From assembly GCF_021018895.1 (NCBI RefSeq), contig NC_079364.1:13002385-13066384 (forward strand): 64,000 nucleotides of DNA, given 5' to 3'. The notes under the pieces were generated by a model that was not told the origin of the DNA, did no database searches, and saw only the letters and a list, made by a program, of their open reading frames with translations. Below are positions 1 through 14,200 of this stretch, one piece after another. Made by a program: the position numbers and the translations under genes. Positions within the stretch are counted from its first letter, which is position 1. Each line of letters starts with the position of its first letter. The stretch comes from Seriola aureovittata (Eukaryota; Chordata; Actinopteri; Carangiformes; Carangidae).

Positions 1-262
1 AGTGTCACTCTGGTAACTTTAGCTGCACCTTTCCCAGCACTGTCTACTCACTCTGCTGCTTTTGGTGACTGAGTAAAAATAGTTTGGACACGGGGAACCC
101 GGGCATGAGTCACTAAGAGCCATCAGGTGTGTTAGAATATCGGTCGATCCCAAAACCCCCATGCTGCCTGAGCCTCAGCCTCCTCCTCCTCCCCCTTCTC
201 CTCCCCCTCCCCCAGCACGCGACCTGCTGTCGCTGCCGTGGAGTGTATGCACTCACTGCGCC
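1..262 (+). other. Upstream region and 5' leader of the transporter gene
   Basis: Holds the start of the transporter transcript. Between 161 and 262 the frame is open and in phase with the gene and encodes a proline-rich stretch, so it may be translated if the ATG at 161 is used. No TATA box or other core promoter element is convincing. Confidence 0.4.
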
Positions 263-3200
263 ATGGCCACAGACACGACTGAAACCTCGCACACTCGTCC
301 TCAAATGGACTACGACACGAAGATTTTCCCTCACTCCGGCGGCTATGGACGCTATAACCGACTCGTGGTCGTATTTAGCTGGTTCCCCAACTTCGCGGTC
401 ATGCTGAATCTAATCAGCGACGTTTTTTACACCCTAATCCCGGACACGTACCACTGCAAGCCGGACCCGCAGCTTCTGCCCTCCACTTTCCTGCTCAGCA
501 ACTTCTCCAGACAGGGATACCTCAACCTCACCATCCCCTGGGTGAACGGCACCGGCCTCAGCCACTGCGAACTCTTCAAGTACCCACCCAACACCTCTGA
601 CCTCTCCGAAAATGTGCCCAGGGAGAGGGTGTCCTGCACCAGGGGGTGGGAGTTCGCCCATGCAGCGGGGCTCCAGAGCAACTTTGTCACTGAGGTAAGA
701 GACTGTCCATCCTTTGCAGGTCATCATTAAGGCTTGTGTCCTTGCCTGGCTTAAATGTGGATTTAGGGATGAAGTGGAGGACAAACTGATCTGCAGTTTG
801 ACTGCAGGTTGTCGATTTCATCCACGTTTTCATTCACCTCACCACTAGATTTGGTTAGTACCGACTATCGCATGCAATATTTCTAGAGTCTAGAGAAACT
901 TTCTCCTTCATCTTGTCTTTTCAACTGTTCATTTATCTCAGTTTCCGCTCAAGTGAAGGGAGGTATCTGCAGGAAGCGTGTGCGGTCATGAAGACGGCTG
1001 TTGGCACCATTCAGTCAATATTTGCTCAAACTGTTTCACTCTGACTAATCTGCTGCCAGGCACACCGTTTCTCGGGTCATAGATAAAGACTCAACCTGGC
1101 ATGTACAGTATTTATACATGTATTTGAACCAGGCTTAAAAAAAGAACATTAGAATTTTGAGGAAGCTTGTGAAGATAAAAAGTTAAGTCTAGTGCGGTTT
1201 GCATCCAAGATCTTTCAGCTTTTGGTTTATGAGAGCTGAGTGTGGATCGTCTCTGACTGTCTCTTTCATACTGTCACCAGAGCCTGAACACAGACAGAAG
1301 GTTTCAGCCAGAATGTGTCTTGTTGTGCAACATGTGTAAATAAGTAGCAGAAACTTCTTAATCTTCTTTTCAGTCTGTTTCATAGGTCTGGTGTTGCTCA
1401 AGGATCCACCCCAGTCTGCAAATATTGATAACATATCCTCACCAAATCTGTTTTCCTGCAGTACTTTGTAACACAGACTGACCAGTAGCCAAAGTCATTA
1501 TGGGTAATTGCCCCTCAGTTTTCCCTCTGATTATTGTCTGTGCATTGTGGCGTCACTGGAATAGATACTGGCAGTGAGGAGACCTTTTATTTTTTTTCCC
1601 TCCTGTTCCCCACCATGACGAACGGAGGCACACGGAAATCCGAGGTCTCCATGTTCCTTTCTGAGACCCTGAACACCTCCTTCATCAACAACAGTTTCCT
1701 CTGTCCATGACGTTACTCACTGGGACAAAGGAAAACGTTATTAAAAGAAAACTTGAATATACTCCAACAGTGCTCATCAGCCTGAAATACACAAAATAAC
1801 AAACACTTCGGAGTTGAGTCCTATACTATCAACTGGTAAAGCTAATGGCTTTTTTTTTTGTGAGACAAAGGTGTAGATTTAAGGCCGATTGTTTATAGCC
1901 TTGATGTTGGTGAGGGTCCACCTGTGACCACTCCTCATCTTTTCAAAAGTCATTAGCTTGACCTATTTTGTCATGTTTTTTTTGTTTGTTTGTTTGTTTT
2001 GATTCTTGTTACCTTACCAAAGTTTTGCTGTGTTTGGGACCAGTGTTCCAGCTGTTCTGACAACAAACATCTGGTCTGCTTGTACCCCTCGAATCAGGCC
2101 TGGAATACCAACTGTGAAAGATGGAGGCTCCAGACTTCCAAAGCTCCCTCAAAAGCCCCAGGTTCACTGTGTGCTAATCGTTTGTTGGTCTGGTAACATA
2201 CAACAACCAAAGCACAATATCATTTGGCTTTATAAAGACTAAAAGATGGGTCTTGCTTTTAAGAGGAACACTGTTGAAATCTAATTTAAAGACCTCCACG
2301 AAAAGGTGGTCTCACACCACAGCTGTTCTTTATACTACAAGTGTTGCCGGAGTTTTGACATTGACCTCCATGCAGCTTGAAGTAGCTGAAATTGAGTCCA
2401 AAATCCGTGCTCTGATACAACAGGGGTCCAGCGGGTGAAGTTTGCTTTGGGATCCTATAGGAAATAAATCTGGCCATGTCTCTAATTTGTTTTATATCGC
2501 GTTCAAAACTCAGTTAATTGTTAGATCTCTTCTAAAGTTGACATGTACCATTAATCAGTGTTCAGAGTAATAGTTTGCTTGTGTAGCCATTTTGTATTTC
2601 TGACTCACTGTGTTGTAATCGCTGCCTGAATTTCTGGTGCTTCTAACGCTGTCAAATTACTGTGTGTTATGTGATAATAAAAAGTCTAAAAAATCATGAT
2701 ATTATGCCAAGCACGAGAGAAACACATTAGCAAAGCTGATGTTTGATCCTAAACATTGTAGCCCTGTGTATCTGTAAAACGCTCACTGTAATGAATCACC
2801 ATGACTGCATACGCGCAGCAAAGCAGAGGAGACAAAATAAGAGGGGGCGAAGAATTTTCTTACAGGCAGGGACTGGTACTAACCAGGCGCAGAGCTGCTG
2901 GCAGGCTCTACTTTGAGCTCTACTTTGTTCTAATGTAATAACACTGTCAGCAGACATTTTAACTCAATTAGGAAGGACATGATCTACATTCCTGCTTCCT
3001 CACAGAAATCTCTCTGTGTTTGTGACTTGACTGGTAGCCTGCTATTCTCTGCATGTTATGTAGTCAAATTACAATGAATGCAACACGTAGGTGACAATTT
3101 GTTCTTGTGCCTTTTTTTTATAAGTTTTTACTTATATTAATAATGTTTTATACAGAAATGGTTATCCACATATTTAAGATTTATAGACGCCACTGAAAGC

Positions 3201-6200
3201 ACTGAAAGGTTATTTGGTGTGTGATTTGATTTGATTCTTTATTTTCTAATCTACTTCACTCCCGGACATTTTCTGAAACTCACAAGTTTTTAGTTTGACT
3301 TCCTGCATTCCAGGTAGCCACTGGTTTCAGCAATGCGATGGATTCAGCGATGGCAGTTACGTTGTTGAGATTTGAAGCTTAGTTGAAATAGACCACCAAA
3401 CCAAACTGAGACGAAACCTGAAAGAAATTAAAAACTATTGTTGTTTCAAGGACGATGTGATATCAGAGAGTGTCAGCTGCCAGAAAGCAGTGCATTCTCA
3501 ACAAGTTGTCAAAGATTCAAATCCAGAAGACGAGTAAGAAGCAAACAATGTTTGGCAGCTGAGTCTCTGCTCAGCTCTGCCATATAACTCCGTTGTTGTC
3601 CAAAAACTATGAATACGGGCAGTGTCATATATTTAGAGTTGATCCCACATACACCATCTGCTGCCATAAACACTTACTAGAGAAGCAAATGTGTATTAAT
3701 CTGCAGCAGAAAATAATCCTTAACAAACTCACTATTTACTTCTATTTGAGGAACATTTGCTGAAAGCTACAGTGGCCAGACATTTTAGTAAATTACTGAA
3801 CCTTATTTAAAGAATGAAAGTTGTTACAATATGTGAAATTACTGATCCCCATTAAACACATGGATCATTTTTCTTTAAGGCTCACGAAATGTACAACAGT
3901 TTGTCTCTGGTGAAACCTAATCAAGTTACAGTGCTCTCTATTTATGGGACTTTTTTGTCCAAGTTGTTATTGTGTTTTGTTTTGGTCTGAGGATGTGTCA
4001 ATGTACTTCTTTGTCTTCCTTTGCAGTGGAACCTGGTTTGCAGTGACTACTGGAAAATCCCTTTGCAGCATATCTGCTTCATGACAGGGTGGATTCTGGG
4101 ATACATCTTCCTTGGTACATTGTGCGACTGGTGGGTAAAAATCGAATCCAATATGGAACCCTAAGGTGTTCTACATTGAATGAATAAAACTAAAAACATT
4201 TAAACATGACTAAATTGTGTAGTTTATATAAATGAACCAAGCGTGAAATAATCAAAGAACTTACTAAACCTGAACTTACGTCATTTCATTTTCATAATAT
4301 GATAGCTGTAGCTAAAAGGTGCTGTCTGGTTGCAGTTTTTGTACTTGCTATCTTAACAGACAAGGGTCATGTTATTAGTTGAAAGGTGAGAGGGTGTTGA
4401 CAACACCACTGTCATTGAAAGTGACATTATGAAACAAAAAGTGACATTGGGGAAAAATTGACTTTTGAAAGTGCAAAATTACTAATATAAAACATAAATC
4501 AACTCCCATGAAATTATGTTATTATTAAAATAAGAATAATGAAATAACATTTTAAAAGAATGAGTTGAGTTTTAGTAATATTTTAAAATATTCCACAAAT
4601 TATTGTTTTGTTTATATGTTTTCCACAATTTATTTATATGACTTTTATTTTATAGTTACTTATATTGAAGACTCTGGTCCTCCGTAATTTCGCTTGTGAA
4701 TGTTTTGTGATGGTGTATGTGTGTTTGCAGGTTGGGTCGTCGACGAGGTTTCCTCTTCTCCATTAGTCTGTCCAGTCTGTTGGGGGTTGCCGTGTGTTTG
4801 TCCAGCAGCGCTGTGGTGTTTCTTCTGCTGCGTCTCTCTCAAGGCGCCATGCTCGCTGGGGTGTTTGTGTCCTCGTACATCATCAGTGAGTATCCTGCAC
4901 ACACACGGTTAAGCTTCCTGCAGGCTCATTCAGCCAAAGACTTCTCTGGAAAAAGAGCAACCTCAGCTTGTTCACACTCAGCGACTCACTTCTTTGTTTA
5001 CTTTAGAGAGCACTGCTGGATTCCTGCACTTCACTCTGAGTCATTCGCTGCCACCGTGTTTATGCAAATGCAATGGTTTTGTTAGAGCCCATTTTTCTTA
5101 TTTTGAAATACCATTTGTTACAGCGATTTTAATTTTGACAAATTATAGAAAAGTAAATGATACTGAGTAGCAAAACAAACACAAATGTGATAAATAATAA
5201 GAATGATGAGAACAGGTGATAAAGAGAAGGTTAGACACATAAACACTACTGTATATCCAGCTGTCCACAATACAAGACGTGGTGCTGTTGACGTCAAAGT
5301 TTCATTAGCGGAAAAATCCTGTAATTCACACGTCTTGGTCTCGTTGTATAAGAGTACTGTCAGTGATTATAATTTCATTTAAATAATGAGATTTATCATT
5401 TCATGGTTTTGCTGCAACCATTGTGTGTGAAGCTGAACAGATGATATGCACAGCTTTGTTTTTAAGGTCATAAAAAAAGAGAGATGTATGTATGTGTGTA
5501 TTACATACTGTATGTTTTCTGTTGCAGAATCTAATGTTATGTAAATGTTACATAATGTTAATGTTATAAATTGCGTACATGTAGGTTCCCGAGTTTGTGC
5601 TCACTCAGACAACAACTGTACATTTTTTAGTGCTTTACTCAGAGAAAACAAACAAACCAAAAAAATAATGTTCAGATTTCTTTCTACCTGGCTTCTTGGT
5701 GAGCTCCTGTATCTTATCAGTCAAAGATAAGAAAAATCCCACTGTGCCCTTACACAAATTACACAAATTACAAATCCTGCCTATCTTTGTACCACCATCT
5801 TATCTTTACTCTAGGAAACACAAACAACTGAAGTCAGACACTTTTTATTTCTGATATCAGAAAGTCAAGAACAAGAGCTGAAGTCAGGTTTAATGTATAT
5901 GCTGTACGATTTACTCGTGACAAATGGTTTTGCCGCCTGTGGTTTCCATGTGATAGGAGCTGACTGTAACAGTATCTCTGGTATATCACCAGTGAGATTC
6001 ATGATTTCCTCTTACCTTTTGAAAAGATTAATGCAGTTTAGCTACAAGACACAAACTTTATATTAAATTTAACTGGACTTTTTTCCACGAAAGCTGCCTT
6101 GTCAGTGTAAAGGTTATTGAGCACACTTTTTATCATTATAAATTAAATGGTATGTTATGTAAAGAGAGGCTGCAGATACACATAATCACATAATGTTGGG

Positions 6201-9200
6201 TAGGTCACCACATCCCATCTCTTGTTCATGTGATGTTTCATTTTATCTTATGACCTTATGACAAAGCTGAGCGTATTATCTGTTCAGCTTCCATCATTCT
6301 GATTCAGATAGCGTACAAGATTGATTTAATTACTTTCATAAGATCATATCCACAAGTCAGACAAAGGCCGGTTTATTACATTAAAGTAGTACAGAACAGT
6401 GTGGTGGTTGCACAGATTTTATTGTTGGGTGTAAAGCTCATAACTTAAAAACTTAGTGATTTTACTTAATTCAACATAACTGTCCTTGTATTAATCAATT
6501 CTACAACATTTTCAGGCATCTTGGACAAACTTGAAAATGTGTGTCTGTCCTGCTAAAGACAAGATGTTTTCTTAATCAAAGAAAAAAAGAGATTTGGCAG
6601 ATCCATTTTATAAAAGCAGTATGAATAATGGACAGTATAAGCCAGTTTAAAAATGGCTCAACAACAACTACTGCAGCATAAAGCCTGCAGGTATCATTTC
6701 AGCTAAATTACTTGTAACCTCTACACGACCTTTGGACCAGTGACCACATCTCTGATTTGTTCAGTGATTGTCAAAATGGCAGTCGAGCCTGATTGTCCGG
6801 CTCTGTAACCACCTCCTCCCAGGGGAGAAATATTTTTATTTGCATCCAACTTGGAGGAAATACCGGAGGCTCAAACACTGCAACCTTGAGTCAAGGATGT
6901 TAACGCTAAGAAAATGAAAGCAAATACTTTTTTGTGATTAGACTGAAATGTTAGACACTAACATTAAAGTTGCATGACTGTCCAGTAAACACTGGTGAGG
7001 TAGTTTTTTAGTCTAAAATAATCACAGTCAGCGGTTTTGCTCCCTGGTCACATTGCAGCAGAATTAGGCACATTTTCACAACCACAGATGTTTCTGAACT
7101 AATGTGCCACAATGCACAAGGAAAATGGAGGAGCTGAACACAGTTACAATGAACAAAAAGTTACAATGAACAATTAAAACAAATTGTGGATGTTGTGAAT
7201 ACCTTAGAAAGCAAAAATACCTATTAAATTATTAACATTTTGATCTCTATTTGTTTCGTGTAAAGTTGTTAAGATTTCAGTCCTGGTTGATGTGACATCC
7301 GTGGTCATGGTAACAGCGAGTGCAACAAACACTGAGCAGCCAAACAAACTCATGTTGTTTTAATAAAGACGTCAGTCAATAATAAATGCAAACACGATCT
7401 GATTTCATGGTGCACACACCACGAGTAGTTTTCCAAAATAAAATACAAGTAGCGCTGCAGGAATCGCTGCATTGCATCCTGTCAATCCTTCGCGCATTTG
7501 AAGGCAATACAGAAGTAACTACAGAATGTAAATGCATCGAATGGCTATTACTAAAAAATAACTTAAATTGGAATCGACAATTTAAAGCTGAAATCTGATT
7601 GACATGTATGTGTTCTATATTTTCTCGTTAGTGTAAAACTCTTATGTGTGTTAATAAGCAATATATACTGTACACAGATAGTATGTAGATTGGAATTGGG
7701 ACACACTGTAGTGCTGCAGGTCTTTCAGTCATAAGTCATGCAAATTGAATGACCATTGCTGTAGGCTACATGCTTTAAATGCCCTCGTAAAATGAAAGAT
7801 ACCAACTTAGATTACTGCTTTGCGCAGGTGTGTGTATGACTGTGTACAGCACAGTTGCTTTGGGAATTTCAGCTGATGACTGACTGAAGTGTGTTATACT
7901 GAGCTCTGACTGACAGCAGGCAGCTGGCTGGGGTTTTTTTTTTACTTCTACCTCTCAGCTGTTCTCTTTTAGGGGCTCTCTGGTGTACCCACCTCTCTGT
8001 GACAAATATTAAGCTCCCTGTCTTCAGCGTTACGCTGTGTATAATGAGATGACTCTGGCTGGTAGGCATACATAGTGTCTCAAATACAGTGTGTTTTCCT
8101 TCTGGAACTGTCTAAAACAAGGATGAAGCAGCATGGGAATGTAATTACGTGAGCATTTGTAGAAATAGTATACATTCCTGCCTGGGAGGAGGCGATACTA
8201 GGTACTAGAGTGTTAAAGTGGCCCCATCCGAAATACACACACACACACACACATACACTTCTTTTTGTTTTTGGCATACAAACATACTCCCACATTCCTG
8301 CGTGGTCAGGGTTAGATTAAGTCCAGATTTTTGGAGGGTGGGGGGCCGGGTTTAGGATAGGCAGACATTGAGCTGAGCGGGACAAGGGCCTGTAAGAAAT
8401 GTTTCTCAGTGATGTCCTGCCAGTGCTGGTTCTCCACAGAGAGGAGAAAACAATAGTATAGGACAGAACTGAAGGCAAGGAAGTGAGCAGGAAGTGAGCT
8501 CCTCATTTTCTTTCCCAGAGGAGATGGAAACAGGGTCAGAGCTGTGGGGGAAGGAAGTTAAAGTTCAGCAAAAAACTCACACAGCTGGACACACTCTCGC
8601 ACGAATTTACGTCAATACCTGAGGTTCAGAGTACTTTATCACATCCTAGCAGTGTTATCTAGCTTGTTGAACATTGCATTTGTGTTTTTTCCAGACAGAA
8701 ATCAGCAGATAGATCTAAATGCTACGTTATAGGACACTTGATTACCCTGTTCTGTGTTTCTGCAAGAGGGTCCAACTGTGGACCTGAGCTGATGGGAAAA
8801 TGTAGCTCCTTTTTGTTCAATTAGAAGACAACAGTATCTTTTGTAAAAAAAAAAAAAAAAAAGTACTATAAGTGAAGTAAAAATCCAAGAACGCCACACA
8901 AACAGCGAAATGTTCAGGTCTTACTGGGCAGATTTATCTTCAGTCTAGTATAAAGACATCTGTAACTAACATTCAGATTTTAACATTAGTGACTAGGATC
9001 CAACTTAATACTAACATTAAACTATGTCTAAGCTAATGCACTGTTACCCGGTTGTACATGGTGATATTTTTGTCTTTTTTTTTAAGGTTTCATCCTGAGC
9101 CAGAAAGACTTAGAAATAAAAAATATATTTTTTAACTATATTTTATGTGTACATTATTTAAGCAGTATGAGTTTAGGTTCACATAATTCAATTCAATTTA

Positions 9201-11230
9201 ACACTGACCGCACAAGAAAGGTTTGTGTTTTCAATTTTGCACACAAGAAGTTGAACAGTCGAAAAACATTTCGTTAACACTACTTAACGTCTAACAGAAA
9301 TTACGGGCCCCCAGACATGAGGTCCGCATTTGGAACCTCTTGGTTTTGTGTTAATATAAAACAAAGCAGTTGATGCATGGGTAGGATTTTATATGCCTCT
9401 GCACTGGCAGCAGCTGTGGCCTTGTGCAGATGGGTGGGATATAAACCCTAAACTTGAATGTATGAAATAAATGCAGATGCCTTCGTCAGTGATTCTAACC
9501 ACACACATAACTGTGCTGACATGAAGTTTGAATCATTCAGTAAAAACGCATGCAACAACAAGCAGTATCTTTATGTGTGCAGGGTTCATGTCCTGACAGG
9601 AAATGGATTTGTTTTGGACAAATGTATTAGTTTGGCTTCAACTGTGTTTTGATGATATCTGTCTTCCCTCACTCTCTTTTCCCATCATTAAATCAGGGTT
9701 GGAGCTGTGTGACCCTCCCCATCGTCTCATGGTCGCCATGGTCAGCGGCTTCTTTGCCGTGTTCGCAGAGCTGCTGTTGCCGGGCATCGCTGTGCTGTGC
9801 CGCGATTGGCCCGTTCTCCAGGCTGTGGCCACTTTGCCTCTGCTCCTGCTGCTTTCCTATTGGTGGTGAGTCAGGTAGCAATATCTGGGATGCGTAGGTG
9901 GACACACCATGTGTGTGATACTGTTGTGTTTGATATGTCTGCAGTTTGTCTGCTCCTGTTTCAAACTCAAAGCTTCTAACAGTCACACGTGAATTCACAT
10001 ATAGGCACAAGTTTAAATAGACAAAATCCTCTTACGAAAATTCTTGTGAACACCACTCAGTCAGTTTAGTTATGTATTCAGGAAGTCTCATTGAGCCTAT
10101 GGCTGCTTTTACAAGAGACACCTGAGAAAAATATTACAAATATACAACTCTATAACAAGACAGTTCAGTCACACAAAGGAGTTATCACAGGCACAGCTAA
10201 TTAAAGCATGAACAAGTATTATACATCAGCAAGTAGTCCACAGAGGAGTGTCTCTAACTTCAGTTTGTTTTTCAATCCAGTAATAAAGTGTGTTCCCCAG
10301 TCTTGAATTTGTAACTTGAAGCATAAACATATCCTGCACTTTCAACTGAAGATGTTAAATATCTTTAGTTGAGTTTATAAGGCAATGCCAAGAAATTGTC
10401 CCAGCGCCGACAGCTATTTTTAAATGTAGTTATATGTATTTGTGCATGCGATTTTCACCCTCTGTGTCGATGTTACAGAGAATGTTTGAGCTCTGTATCT
10501 CTGTGAGATATGATAACGGGAGTTGTTTTCCTCAGCTGTGCGTCAGTGTTTCCTGAGTCTCCTCGCTGGCTGCTCGCCACAGCTCAAATCCCTCAGGTGA
10601 AGAGGAGCCTCCAAGAATTCTCCACCAGGAATGGTGTTTGTCTGCGAGATGAAATCTACCCTGGTGAAACCCTGCTCTCAGGTACTCACTCTCACATACT
10701 TTTGTATGCTCATACGCAGACACAAATGTACACTGCAGTCAACAAATTTTCAAGAAGTAAAAAGCAGCTGCCCAGTCCTGCATGAACCCCTTTATTTTAT
10801 TGAACCTTCAAAATATTAGGGAAACAAGTAAGAAAACCAGTATTATCTAGATATAACATTATCTAGAACTTCATGGATGTTTGTCATGAGTTACTACAAA
10901 GGAAAAATGTTAGACCTTTTTATAGACACAAAAGACACAAGGCTTTTTCTCCTACTGTACATTGACATAAAACTCAAAAGCAAGATAGGATCTGTTATAT
11001 TTTGGAGTTAACTGATCTGAAACATTTTTTTTGATAGATAGATAGATAGATGGATAGATAGATAATTATTTTAGACTTACTGTACTATGACGTGTTTATA
11101 CCTTACTTAACTAAGACCTTTTTATGCCTTACTATGCTATGAGGTTTTTATATATACTGTCACGTTTTCATGCATTAATGTACTATGACGTTTTCGTAAC
11201 ATTTTATGGATTACTATACTATGATATTAG

Positions 11231-11269
<39 letters not shown>

Positions 11270-14200
11270 ACCTTACTAAACAATGGCATTTTTTCTGACT
11301 TAGTATAACACTTATGTTTGTTTTGACTTGCTTTACTATGATGTTTTTATGCCTTACTATACTATGACGTATTTTGGCATTTTTATACCTTACTATACTA
11401 TGGTGTTTTTTGACCTTTTTCTTCCTGGCTATACTACGGCCTTTTTATGCCTTACTATGCTATGACTTTTTTATGAGATTTTATGCCTTACTATCCTATG
11501 ACGTTTTTATTCATTAATATACTATGACGTTTTTAGACATTTTTATGCCTTAATATACTAATGCATTTTTGGCATTTTTATATCTTACTATACCATGACG
11601 TTTTATGACGTTTTTATGCCTTACTATACTATGACGTTTAATAACATTTTATGCATTATTATGCTATAACATTTTGTGCCTTTATATATTGAGAAGTTTT
11701 TATGATGTTTTATGCCTTACAATACTATGACGTTTTTAGACATTTTTATACCTTACTATACTATGACGTTTTTTGACGTTTTTATGCCTTACTATACTAT
11801 GACATTTTATGCCTTATTATATTATGATGTTTTGTGCCTTACTATACCATGTCTTACTATATATTTTTACAACTTACTATACTATGACATTTTATGCCTT
11901 ACTATATTATGACGTTTTTAGACGTTTTAATGCCTAACTATACTATGACTTTTTTGGCATTTGAAACCTTACTATACTATGACATTTTAATGCATTACTA
12001 TATTATGACGTTTTATGCCTTACAATACTATGACGTTTTTAGACATTTTTATGCCTTAATATACTAATGCGTTTTTGGCATTTTTATACCTTACTATACC
12101 ATGACGTTTTATGACGTTTTTATGCCTTACTATACTATGACGTTTAATAACATTTTATGCATTATTATGCTATAACATTTTGTGCCTTTATATATTGAGA
12201 AGTTTTTATGATGTTTTATGCTATACTATACTATGACGTTTTTAGACATTTTTATACCTTACTATACTATGACGTTTTTTGACGTTTTTATGCCTTACTA
12301 TACTATGACATTTTTATGCCTTATTATATTATGATGTTTTGTGCCTTACTATACCATGTCTTACTATATATTTTTACAACTTACTATACTATGACATTTT
12401 ATGCCTTACTATATTATGACGTTTTTAGACGTTTTAATGCCTAACTATACTATGACTTTTTTGGCATTTGAAACCTTACTATACTATGACATTTTAATGC
12501 ATTACTATATTATGACGTTTTATGCCTTACAATACTATGACGTTTTTAGACATTTTTATGCCTTACAATACTATGACGTTTTTAGACATTTTTATGCCTT
12601 ACTATACTAATGCGTTTTTTTTTTTTTTTTTTTTTTTTTTGCATTTTTATGCCTTGCTATACTGTGACTTTTTTTGACGTTTTTATGCCTTAATATACTA
12701 ATGCATTTTTGGCATTTTTATGCCTTACTATACTATGACGTTTTTATGTCATTTTTATGCCTTACTATACTATGACTTTTTTTGGCATTTTAAACCTTAC
12801 TATACTATGTCATTTTAATGCATAGTAATACATTAAAATGCCTTACTATACTACGACATTTTTATGCCGTTTTTATACCTTACTGTCCTATGACGTTTTT
12901 AAACATTTTAATGCCTTACTATACTATGACATTTTTATGCCTTTCCTGTACTATGACGTTTTTATGACATATTTATGCCTTACTATACTATGACATTTGT
13001 AAGCCTTATCATACCATGATGTTTCATGCCTTACTATACTGCTATGTTTGTATGCCTTTTTTGGCATTTTTATGCCTTGCTATACTATGACATTTTTATG
13101 CCTTGCTATACTATGACATTTTTAGGACAATTTTTTTCCTTACTGTACTATGACTATCTTTTGGCAATTTAATGCCTTACTATACTATGACGTTTTTATG
13201 CCGTTTTTATGCCTTACTATATTATGACATTTTTTGACATTTTAATGCCTTACTATACTAATACGTTTTTAGCATTTTTATGCCTTACTATACTATGACT
13301 TTTTTTGGGCATTTTTATAACTTACTATCCTATGACGTTTTTATTCATTAATATACTATGACGTTTTTAGACATTTTTATGCCTTAATATACTAATGCGT
13401 TTTTGGCATTTTTATACCTTACTATACCATGACGTTTTTATGACGTTTTTATGCCTTACTATACTATGACGTTTAATAACATTTTATGCATTATTATGCT
13501 ATAACATTTTGTGCCTTTATATATTGAGAAGTTTTTATGATGTTTTATGCTTACTATACTATGACGTTTTTAGACATTTTTATACCTTACTATACTATGA
13601 TGTTTTTTGACGTTTTTATGCCTTACTATACTATGACATTTTTATGCCTTATTATATTATGATGTTTTGTGCCTTACTATACCATGTCTTACTATATATT
13701 TTTACAACTTACTATACTATGACATTTTTATGCCTTACTATATTATGACGTTTTTAGACGTTTTAATGCCTAACTATACTATGACTTTTTTGGCATTTGA
13801 AACCTTACTATACTATGACATTTTAATGCATTACTATATTATGACGTTTTATGCCTTACAATACTATGACGTTTTTAGACATTTTTATGCCTTACTATAC
13901 TGTGACTTTTTTTGACGTTTTTATGCCTTAATATACTAATGCATTTTTGGCATTTTTATGCCTTACTATACTATGACGTTTTTATGTCATTTTTATGCCT
14001 TACTATACTATGACTTTTTTGGCATTTTAAACCTTACTATACTATGTCATTTTAATGCATAGTAATACATTAAAATGCCTTACTATACTACGACATTTTT
14101 ATGCCGTTTTTATACCTTACTGTCCTATGACGTTTTTAAACATTTTAATGCCTTACTATACTATGACATTTTTATGCCTTTCCTGTACTATGACGTTTTT

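Noticed and set aside
2006..2438. Open frames in transporter intron 1, including one ending in EIESKIRALIQQ
   Set aside because: No protein family recognised and no flanking retrogene marks such as poly(A) or target duplication. The stretch lies inside a well-supported intron.
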